A DNA stretch of 64,000 nt from Mycobacterium decipiens (lineage in GTDB: Bacteria; Actinomycetota; Actinomycetes; Mycobacteriales; Mycobacteriaceae), in NCBI RefSeq assembly GCF_963853665.1, contig NZ_OY970459.1, forward strand, positions 3,472,001 through 3,536,000, written 5' to 3'. Position numbers and translations under genes: made by a program. The number at the start of each line of letters is the position of its first letter. The stretch's first letter is position 1. Positions 57,662 to 64,000 of the stretch are shown piece by piece. The notes under the pieces are model-generated. The model was not told the origin of the DNA. It searched no databases and saw nothing but the letters and a program-made list of their open reading frames with translations.

Positions 57662-58346
57662 CGTTGGAGACCTGTGCCGAAGCATTCCACACGTCCAGAC
57701 GCCACCGGATACTGTCAAGGCTGCGGTCAAATTCGGCGCATGAATCGTCCATGTCCGCAGAATGGCCACTCAATTGCACCCAACTGGCATTGCCCATGCC
57801 GCCCAGAGCCGGCCAGTTGGCGACCGGCAACTTCAGCAGTGCGGCCGACAAGGCTGCGATCAACCCCCCGTGGGCCACCAGCACCACCGGCCGGTCCGGC
57901 TCGCCTGCGCCACCCCATTCCGGCTCACTGGTGACCAACTCGGCAACCAATGGCCGACTTCGGGCGGCCACGTCGATCCGGCTCTCCCCGCCGTGCGGCG
58001 CCCAGGTCGCGTCCTCACGCCACGCCAACCGGGCACCCGGCGCATCGGCGTCGATCTGGGCGTGGGTCAAGCCCTGCCAATCGCCAAGATGCGTCTCCCG
58101 CAACCGGCGGTCTACCCGGACCGCGAGCCCGGTCTGCTCGCCCAGCTTGATCGCCGTGTCGTAGGCGCGCCGCAGGTCCGACGACACGATAAGCAGTGGC
58201 TGCAGCTTGCCCAGCACCTCGGCGGCCGCGACCGCCTGGGTGCGGCCCAGGTCACTCAACTCGGTGTCCAGTTGCCCCTGCATCCGGCTACCGAGGTTGT
58301 AATCGGTCTGCCCGTGCCGCAACATCACCAGCCGCCGCACCCTCAT
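57651..58346 (-). CDS. gpgP: Glucosyl-3-phosphoglycerate phosphatase GpgP
   Basis: Histidine-phosphatase-family enzyme, 231 aa, removing phosphate from glucosyl-3-phosphoglycerate in methylglucose lipopolysaccharide synthesis (M. tuberculosis Rv2419c). The catalytic motif LRHGQTDYN is at residues 9-17, [10 protein letters not shown] follows, and the second His is in [10 protein letters not shown] (near residue 158). Codes for a slightly longer protein than M. tuberculosis (223 aa as recalled). It overlaps rsfS by ATGA and octT by 11 bases. Confidence 0.92.
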   Translation of the reverse strand: MRVRRLVMLRHGQTDYNLGSRMQGQLDTELSDLGRTQAVAAAEVLGKLQPLLIVSSDLRRAYDTAIKLGEQTGLAVRVDRRLRETHLGDWQGLTHAQIDADAPGARLAWREDATWAPHGGESRIDVAARSRPLVAELVTSEPEWGGAGEPDRPVVLVAHGGLIAALSAALLKLPVANWPALGGMGNASWVQLSGHSADMDDSCAEFDRSLDSIRWRLDVWNASAQVSNDVL

Positions 58347-58732
58347 TGCGCACCCGCCGAGTTCTCGGTGCCCTCGGCCAACTCCACCGGCACCACCGGA
58401 CAGTCACCCCACAACCGGTCCAGCGCGTAGTAGTTGCGGTCGTCCTGATGCTGGATATGCACCACGATGTCGCGGTAATCCAACAGCGTCCAGTGGCCTT
58501 CGCGGGCACCCTCGCGGCGCGCCGGCCGGTAACCCGCCTGACGCATCTTCTCCTCGACCTCGTCGACGATGGCGTTGACCTGGCGTTCATTGGACCCCGA
58601 GGCGATGACGAAGCAGTCCGTGATGACCAGCTGCCCCGAGACGTCGATGACCACGACGTCGTCGGCGAGCTTGGCAGCGGCCGCAACGGCGGCCACCGTG
58701 GCCATGTCGACGGCTTCCTGGTTGGCGGTCAT
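58343..58732 (-). CDS. rsfS: Ribosome silencing factor RsfS
   Basis: RsfS/Iojap protein, 129 aa, binds ribosomal protein L14 and blocks subunit joining under nutrient limitation. Seen: [21 protein letters not shown] (quoted as [19 protein letters not shown]) and [16 protein letters not shown], the family signature. ATG 58732 follows nadD by a four-base overlap and overlaps gpgP. The nadD-rsfS-gpgP order is standard in actinobacteria. Confidence 0.95.
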   Translation of the reverse strand: MTANQEAVDMATVAAVAAAAKLADDVVVIDVSGQLVITDCFVIASGSNERQVNAIVDEVEEKMRQAGYRPARREGAREGHWTLLDYRDIVVHIQHQDDRNYYALDRLWGDCPVVPVELAEGTENSAGAQ

Positions 58733-59394
58733 GTGCTGTTCCCGGCGGCCAGGCTGTTCGTTGAGTGCGCGCCCGCGCCACTTGGGCCAAGGTAGAGCCG
58801 GCACTTGGAGACGTACTGCACGACGCCGTCGGGCATCAGGTACCACAGCGGCCGGGACTGCCGGGCCCGCTGACGGCAGTCGGTCGACGAGATGGCCAGG
58901 GCCGGGATCTCGACCAGAGTCAACGCGTCCTTGGCCAACTGACCCAGTACGTCGGTGATGTGATCGTAGTGCAGCTCGTAGCCGGGTCGGCTGACCCCGA
59001 CGAACCGAGCCAACTCGAACAGCTCCTCCCAGCCTTGCCAGGACATGATGGAAGCCAGCGCGTCGGCGCCGGTGATGAAATACAGCTCGGAGCCGGGGTT
59101 AAGCGCGTGCAGCTCGCGCAGGGTGTCCTTGGTGTAGGTGGGCCCGCCGCGGTCGATGTCGACCCGGCTCACCGAGAAGCGGGGATTGGAGGCGGTGGCG
59201 ATCACTGTCATCAGATAGCGGTCCTCGGCGGCGGAGACCTCCCGTCCCTTTTGCCAGGGTTGGCCGCTGGGCACGAATACCACTTCGTCGAGATCGAACA
59301 GGTCGGCCACCTCACTGGCGGCAACCAGGTGGCCGTAATGGATGGGGTCGAACGTCCCACCCATGACTCCCAACCTGCGACGGTCCGTTTGCAC
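58729..59394 (-). CDS. nadD: Nicotinate-nucleotide adenylyltransferase NadD
   Basis: Adenylates nicotinate mononucleotide to deamido-NAD in NAD synthesis. From GTG 59394 ([20 protein letters not shown]) the protein is 221 aa, and the HxGH nucleotidyltransferase motif is [11 protein letters not shown] (residues 12-22). A late ISSTDCR block fits the ISSTxIR motif. An ATG within the gene, at the M of MGGTF, would give a shorter form, and the open frame extends upstream to 59628 without support. First gene of the nadD-rsfS-gpgP-octT operon. Confidence 0.93.
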   Translation of the reverse strand: MQTDRRRLGVMGGTFDPIHYGHLVAASEVADLFDLDEVVFVPSGQPWQKGREVSAAEDRYLMTVIATASNPRFSVSRVDIDRGGPTYTKDTLRELHALNPGSELYFITGADALASIMSWQGWEELFELARFVGVSRPGYELHYDHITDVLGQLAKDALTLVEIPALAISSTDCRQRARQSRPLWYLMPDGVVQYVSKCRLYLGPSGAGAHSTNSLAAGNST

Positions 59395-59572
59395 GGTTTG
59401 CCAGCTTACTGGAGTATGTTGCCGCAGTTCAGCTGGCGGTGACCGACGTGCTACGTGGCCCGCCGGCTCGGTCTCGCCTTCAGATATGGGCGCGCTCTTG
59501 ATGTGGACGTCGAGTTGCTGAGCCGACGGCCAATCGGGCCCGGCGGCGGGCTCGGTCGTGTAAAAGGGGTCT

Positions 59573-60619
59573 GTGGACAATTTGCCGATCGAATCAGCCG
59601 AGTCGACACAGTTGGCGAAGGAGGCCATGGCCCGGCGGTTCTACACCCGATCGGTGGTCAAGGCCGAGATCACGCTGCCGGCCGTGCCGAGCATGCTCGA
59701 CGAGTACGTGAGGATGTGTGACGGCCTCTTCGCGGGTGTGGGCAGGAAGTTTTCCGACGAAGAGCTTGCTCATCTTCGCAAGGTGCTCGAGGGCCAGTTG
59801 GCTGAGGCCTACGCGGCCTCCCAGCGTTCGACCATCGTCATCTCATACAACGCCCCAATGGGCCCGACCTTGCACTACCAAGTCCGAGCCCAATGGCGGA
59901 CCGTGGCCCAGGAGTACGAGAACTGGATCAGCACCCGCGAACCACCCCTCTTCGGTACCGAACCTGACGCTCGGGTGTGGGCGCTGGCCAACGAAGCAGC
60001 CGATCCCGCGATGCATCGAGTACTCGAGATTGGCGCAGGTACGGGGCGCAACGCGGTTGCGTTGGCGCGGCGCGGCCACCCGGTCGACGTGGTGGAGATG
60101 ACCCCGAAGTTCGCCGACATCATTCGCGCCGACGCCGAACGGGAGGCCCTCGACGTGCGCGTCATCATGCGTGACGTCTTCTCGATGATGGATGACCTGC
60201 GGCGGGACTATCAGCTCATGGTGCTATCCGAGGTGGTGCCTGACTTCCGGACGACGCAGCAGTTGCGCAGTCTGTTCGAGCTGGCTGCTCAGTGCCTCGC
60301 TCCCGGTGGCCACCTGGTGTTCAACGCCTTCCTCGGCACTGGGGCCTACGTGCCCGACCAAGCCGCGCGGGAGTTCGGGCAGCAAATGTATACCGGCATG
60401 TGCTCGCGGGGCGAGATGTCAACCGCGGCGGCTGGCCTACCCCTCGAACTGATTGCCGATGACTCCGTATACGACTACGAGAAAACTCACCTGCCTCCCG
60501 GCGCCTGGCCACCCACGAGTTGGTATGCCGATTGGGTCCGCGGCCTCGACGTGTTCACCATCCAACCGGAGAAGTGCCCGATCGAAATGCGCTGGCTGGT
60601 GTTCCGGAAGACGCGGTAG
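59573..60619 (+). CDS. SAM-dependent methyltransferase (Rv2423 equivalent)
   Basis: Protein of 348 aa, equal to M. tuberculosis Rv2423 as recalled. N-terminal ~150 residues form an unrecognised helical region ([19 protein letters not shown]), then a class I methyltransferase domain: motif [20 protein letters not shown] (near residue 146), post-[12 protein letters not shown], and motif IV-type [10 protein letters not shown] (near 214), with [15 protein letters not shown] 59573 follows AAAAGGGG. It is divergent from nadD. Substrate unknown. Confidence 0.8.
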   Translation: MDNLPIESAESTQLAKEAMARRFYTRSVVKAEITLPAVPSMLDEYVRMCDGLFAGVGRKFSDEELAHLRKVLEGQLAEAYAASQRSTIVISYNAPMGPTLHYQVRAQWRTVAQEYENWISTREPPLFGTEPDARVWALANEAADPAMHRVLEIGAGTGRNAVALARRGHPVDVVEMTPKFADIIRADAEREALDVRVIMRDVFSMMDDLRRDYQLMVLSEVVPDFRTTQQLRSLFELAAQCLAPGGHLVFNAFLGTGAYVPDQAAREFGQQMYTGMCSRGEMSTAAAGLPLELIADDSVYDYEKTHLPPGAWPPTSWYADWVRGLDVFTIQPEKCPIEMRWLVFRKTR

Positions 60620-60643
60620 GCCGACCCGACCGGATTGGATTTG

Positions 60644-62086
60644 CTAGACCGGCAGCAGCTGGTCGATCACCGCGGCCAGCTGTTTGGCGGACCGGCATTC
60701 GTGCATCGTGATCACCTCCTGGTAGCGCGGCACCGCCGAGTCACCGCTGCCCCATAGATGCCTAGGCTCCGGATTGAGCCAGTGCGCGTGCCTACTCGCG
60801 GTCACCATGTCGGCTAGCACGTCGCTGGCCGGGTTGCGATAGTTGGTACGCCCATCGCCGAGCACCAGCAGCGAGCTGCGCGGCGACAGCACATTTGGGA
60901 AACCCTGCATGAACGAGACGAAGGCATTGCCGTAGTCGGAATGACCATCGCGGGCATACACACCGGCCTCCCTGGTGATCCGCTGGATCGCCACGGCCAG
61001 GTCGGCATCGGGGGAAAACATGTGGGTCACCTCGTCGGTGGTGTCGACGAAGGCAAATACCCGAACCCGTGAAAACTGTTGGCGCAGGGCGTGTACCAGC
61101 AGCAAGGTGAAGTGGCTGAACCCGGCGACGGAACCGGAAACGTCGCAAAACACCACCAGTTCCGGACGCGCCGGGCGAGGCTTGTGCAATACCACATCGA
61201 TCGGCACGCCACCGGTGGACATCGACTTACGCAGCGTCTTGCGCAGATCGATCGAGCCCGCCCGGGCGCGGCGGCGCCGGGCCGCCAACCGGGTCGCCAG
61301 CGTGCGGGCCAGTGGGGCCACCACCCGGCGCATCTGGCGCAGCTGCTCACCGGAGGCACGCAGGAACTCGACATTCTCGGAAAGCTGTGGAATCCCGTAC
61401 ATCTGGACGTGGTCGCGGCCCAGTTGCTCGGCAGTGCGACGCTTGGTCTCGGCGTCGACCATTTTGCGCAGCTGCGCGATCTTTTGTGCGGCAAGCGCTT
61501 TGGCGATCTGCTCCTGGGTGGGCGTGGGCTCGTCGCCGTAGGGAGCGAGCAGGCCCGCCAGCAGCTTGCCCTCCAGTTCGTCCAGCGCCATAGCCTTGAG
61601 CGCCTGATACGACGAGAACGACGGACCGCGGCTGGAGCTGTACTTGCCGTAGGCCTCAACGATCCTGGCGATCATCGCCACCAACCGCTCGTCCAGGTCG
61701 GCCAGGTCTTCGTTGCTTCCGAGCAGATCCAGCAGCATCTGCCGCATCGCCTCAACATCGTCGGGCGGCAGGGACGCGTCGACTGCCACTGCATCGTCCT
61801 CGGTAACCACGGCGCGCGCACCCAGTGCCGCGGGAAACCATAGATCGAACATGGCGTCGTAGGTATCGCGATGGTCGGGCTGGCGCAACACCGCACAGGC
61901 GATACCCTCGCGCAGTACCTCACGATCGCCCAGGCCCAGGGTGGCCATCACCCGGCCGGCGTCCACCGTCTCCGACGGGCCCACCGAAATCCCGCTCCCG
62001 CGAAGCGCTTCGACGAAGCCAACCAAGTGACCGGGCAGCCCGTGCGGGGCGAGCGGCCGGGTGGGACGGATGCGGCGAGTGGCCAT
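60644..62086 (-). CDS. VWA-domain CoxE-like protein (Rv2425c equivalent)
   Basis: Protein of 480 aa of the CoxE/VWA family, often paired with a MoxR ATPase as a chaperone for metallo-enzymes. Equals M. tuberculosis Rv2425c length. The N-terminal ~250 residues are helical with charged segments. The C-terminal von Willebrand A domain has the MIDAS motif DVSGSVAGFS (DxSxS, near residue 318) and the later LLVLGDGRTNY. Its gene ends 13 bases before the MoxR gene's stop in the same direction, so they are one operon. The target is unknown. Confidence 0.9.
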   Translation of the reverse strand: MATRRIRPTRPLAPHGLPGHLVGFVEALRGSGISVGPSETVDAGRVMATLGLGDREVLREGIACAVLRQPDHRDTYDAMFDLWFPAALGARAVVTEDDAVAVDASLPPDDVEAMRQMLLDLLGSNEDLADLDERLVAMIARIVEAYGKYSSSRGPSFSSYQALKAMALDELEGKLLAGLLAPYGDEPTPTQEQIAKALAAQKIAQLRKMVDAETKRRTAEQLGRDHVQMYGIPQLSENVEFLRASGEQLRQMRRVVAPLARTLATRLAARRRRARAGSIDLRKTLRKSMSTGGVPIDVVLHKPRPARPELVVFCDVSGSVAGFSHFTLLLVHALRQQFSRVRVFAFVDTTDEVTHMFSPDADLAVAIQRITREAGVYARDGHSDYGNAFVSFMQGFPNVLSPRSSLLVLGDGRTNYRNPASDVLADMVTASRHAHWLNPEPRHLWGSGDSAVPRYQEVITMHECRSAKQLAAVIDQLLPV

Positions 62087-62099
62087 CAGTTGAGCCCCA

Positions 62100-62984
62100 T
62101 TAGTTCAGCCGGAGTTCGCCGCTGGCGCGTTGCTGGTCGGACTGGTGTTTGAGCACCACACCGAGTGTGGCCGCGACGACCGCGTCGTCGATGGTGTCCA
62201 ATCCCAGCGCCAGCACAGTGCGGCCCCAGTCGATGGTCTCGGCGATCGACGGCAGCTTCTTGAGCTGCATGCCACGCAGCACGCCGATGATGCGCACCAA
62301 TTCCTCGGCGAGGTGTTCGGGCAGCTCGGGCACCCGGGATAGCAGGATACGGCGCTCCAGCTCGGGGGTCGGGAAGTCGATGTGCAAGTACAGGCAGCGA
62401 CGCTTGAGCGCTTCGGACAGTTCGCGGGTGGCGTTGGAGGTCAGCAGCACGAACGGCGCCCGGGTTGCGGTCAGGGTGCCCAGTTCGGGTACGGTCACCG
62501 CGAAGTCGGACAGCACCTCCAGCAGCAGGCCTTCGATCTCGATGTCCGCCTTGTCCGTTTCGTCGATCAACAGCACCGTGGGCTCGGTGCGCCGGATGGC
62601 GGTCAGCAGCGGACGCTGCAGCAGGAATTCCTCGCTGAACACGTCATCCTTTGTGCGGTCCCAATCACTCCCGTCCACGGAGCCGGCCTGAATGCGCAGG
62701 ATCTGCTTGGCGTGGTTCCACTCATACAGCGCGCGAGCTTCGTCGACGCCCTCGTAGCACTGCAGCCGGACCAGTCCGGATCCGGTTGCCTGCGCGACGG
62801 CGCGCGCCAGTTCGGTCTTGCCGACCCCGGCCGGACCCTCCACCAGCAGCGGCTTACCGAGCCGGTCGGCGAGAAAGACCGCGGTCGCCGTGCCGGTGTC
62901 GGGCAGGTAACCCGTCTCGGCCAGACGTCGCGAGACGTCGGCGATGTCGGCAAACAGCGGCATGGGCCGGGCGGGCACGGTCAC
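62100..62984 (-). CDS. MoxR-type AAA+ ATPase (Rv2426c equivalent)
   Basis: AAA+ ATPase of 294 aa. Walker A GPAGVGKTELA (near residue 43), Walker B VLLIDETDKAD (near 138), sensor 1 VLLTSNATRELSEALKRR, and an arginine finger-like RRIL block follow. MoxR proteins act with a VWA partner, here the gene directly downstream (13-bp gap), to activate or insert cofactors in metallo-enzymes. Starts ATG 62984, which is 27 bases from the proA end. Confidence 0.9.
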   Translation of the reverse strand: MTVPARPMPLFADIADVSRRLAETGYLPDTGTATAVFLADRLGKPLLVEGPAGVGKTELARAVAQATGSGLVRLQCYEGVDEARALYEWNHAKQILRIQAGSVDGSDWDRTKDDVFSEEFLLQRPLLTAIRRTEPTVLLIDETDKADIEIEGLLLEVLSDFAVTVPELGTLTATRAPFVLLTSNATRELSEALKRRCLYLHIDFPTPELERRILLSRVPELPEHLAEELVRIIGVLRGMQLKKLPSIAETIDWGRTVLALGLDTIDDAVVAATLGVVLKHQSDQQRASGELRLN

Positions 62985-63011
62985 GATCGGGTCTCCTCTT
63001 GCAAAAGGGGG

Positions 63012-64000
63012 TCAGGCCGGGCGCGTGTGGCCAGCACCCCACGCGATCCACTTGGTCGAGGTCAGTTCCGGCAGTCCCATCGGGCCGCGCGCATGCAGCT
63101 TCTGGGTGGAGATGCCGATCTCGGCCCCGAAGCCGAACTGCTCGCCGTCGGTAAACGCCGTGGACGCGTTGACCATTACCGCGGCGGCATCGACCTGTTC
63201 GGTAAATCGTTGGGCGGCAGCAAGATCGGTGGTCACAATTGCTTCGGTGTGTCCGGTGCCGTACTCGCTGACGTGGGCGATCGCAGCATCGACACCGTCG
63301 ACCACAGCCACCGCGATATCCATCGAAAGGTATTCGCGGCGCAGGTCGGCGTCGTCGGGGTCCATGTGCACCGTGACACCCGCGTCTTGCAGAGCAGCCA
63401 GCAAGCGGGGCAACGCTCGCGCGGCGATCGCCGCATCGACCAGCAGCGTCTCGGCGGCGTTGCAGACGCTGGGCCGGCGGGTCTTGGAGTTCAGCAGGAC
63501 GCGTTCGGCGACGTCCAGGTCGGCGGCCTCGTGCACATAGACATGACAATTGCCGACGCCGGTCTCGATGGCGGGCACCTGCGCATCACGCACGACCGCC
63601 TCGATCAGGCCCGCTCCCCCGCGCGGAATCACCACGTCGACCAAGCCGCGAGCCTGAATCAGGTGGGTGACGGTGGACCGGTCGGCAGACGACAGTAGCT
63701 GGACGGCGTCGGCGGGCAAATCCTGACCGACCAGCGCGGTACGCAACACCTTGACCAGAGCTTCGTTGGACCGAGCCGCCGAGGAGCTGCCGCGTAACAG
63801 TGCGGCATTGCCCGACTTGAGCGTCAACCCGAAGGCATCGACGGTGACGTTGGGGCGGCCCTCGTAAATCATGCCGACCACGCCGAGCGGCACGCGCTGC
63901 TGGCGCAGCGCAAGCCCGTTGGGCAGCGTGTAGCCGCGCAGTACTTCGCCGACCGGATCGCGCAGTCCCGCCACCTGCCGCAGGCCGGCGGCGATTCCGT
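63012..64000 (-). CDS. proA: Gamma-glutamyl phosphate reductase ProA (partial, N-terminus outside window)
   Basis: Reduces gamma-glutamyl phosphate to glutamate semialdehyde in proline synthesis. About 329 of about 415 residues are visible. Aldehyde-dehydrogenase-fold features: [40 protein letters not shown] (quoted as [15 protein letters not shown]), the catalytic Cys in [15 protein letters not shown], and [10 protein letters not shown] near the end. The frame is open to the window edge, so the start lies outside. The gene is followed by the MoxR ATPase gene in the same direction. Confidence 0.95.
   Translation of the reverse strand, partial: GIAAGLRQVAGLRDPVGEVLRGYTLPNGLALRQQRVPLGVVGMIYEGRPNVTVDAFGLTLKSGNAALLRGSSSAARSNEALVKVLRTALVGQDLPADAVQLLSSADRSTVTHLIQARGLVDVVIPRGGAGLIEAVVRDAQVPAIETGVGNCHVYVHEAADLDVAERVLLNSKTRRPSVCNAAETLLVDAAIAARALPRLLAALQDAGVTVHMDPDDADLRREYLSMDIAVAVVDGVDAAIAHVSEYGTGHTEAIVTTDLAAAQRFTEQVDAAAVMVNASTAFTDGEQFGFGAEIGISTQKLHARGPMGLPELTSTKWIAWGAGHTRPA

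Noticed and set aside
59455..59721. 88-codon plus-strand frame as an equivalent of a small gene upstream of Rv2423
   Set aside because: No ribosome site, and it overlaps the better-supported methyltransferase start at 59573 in another frame.

Overview
The window is high-GC DNA from a slow-growing Mycobacterium close to, but not inside, the M. tuberculosis complex. The gene order follows the M. tuberculosis H37Rv stretch from mbtB (Rv2383c) to proA (Rv2427c). Proteins such as MbtA, CysT and Eis resemble remembered H37Rv sequences but with many substitutions. Several H37Rv landmarks were not found (lppR, the PE_PGRS41/apr locus, IS1558), and several genes absent from that stretch of H37Rv are present. 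Species assignment and every H37Rv comparison rest on memory, not on a database search.

Layout. (1) 1-7429: the mycobactin locus: mbtB (cut by the window edge), mbtA, mbtJ and mbtI, with IdeR-type iron boxes upstream of mbtB/mbtA and of mbtI. (2) 7884-11657: a small unknown protein, an SbtA-like bicarbonate permease, hemW, the resuscitation factor rpfD, and an Mce-associated-type membrane protein fused in frame to rpfD by an apparent 1-nt insertion. (3) 11809-24217: two sulfur-assimilation operons, sirA-cysH-che1 and subI-cysT-cysW-cysA1. Each is preceded by a tiny, apparently leaderless, cysteine-rich ORF. Between them lie a PE_PGRS remnant, a second che1-like tail, ggtB, an OPT transporter and a 68-aa protein. 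(4) 24254-33476: trehalase, then an accessory block: a four-gene membrane glycosylation cassette (GtrB-like GT2, methyltransferase-fold protein, AglD/LPG-synthase-like membrane protein, GT-C transferase), a decayed IS3-type transposase, and an AT-richer UDP-glucose dehydrogenase gene. (5) 33584-47459: conserved backbone: lepA, a PemK/MazF-fold protein, a seven-copy 58-bp MIRU-type array, a CBS protein, RNase Z, a PE_PGRS gene, the transglutaminase/alpha-E/ATP-grasp trio, rpsT, holA, comEC and comEA. (6) 47604-55202: accessory genes around eis: an acyl-CoA dehydrogenase pair, an F420/FMN-type oxidoreductase, a DapB-like reductase, an orphan PPE protein and a secreted acidic Trp-repeat protein. 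(7) 56014-64000: degV, octT-gpgP (methylglucose lipopolysaccharide), rsfS, nadD, a methyltransferase, a VWA/MoxR pair and proA (cut).

How the parts fit. Iron acquisition and sulfur acquisition each have visible local control: IdeR boxes for mbt, Cys-rich leader ORFs for sirA and subI. The most novel-looking parts are the glycosylation cassette with its neighbouring ugd, the paired Cys leaders, the fused Rv2390c-like/rpfD reading frame, the duplicated che1 tail and the Trp-repeat exported protein.
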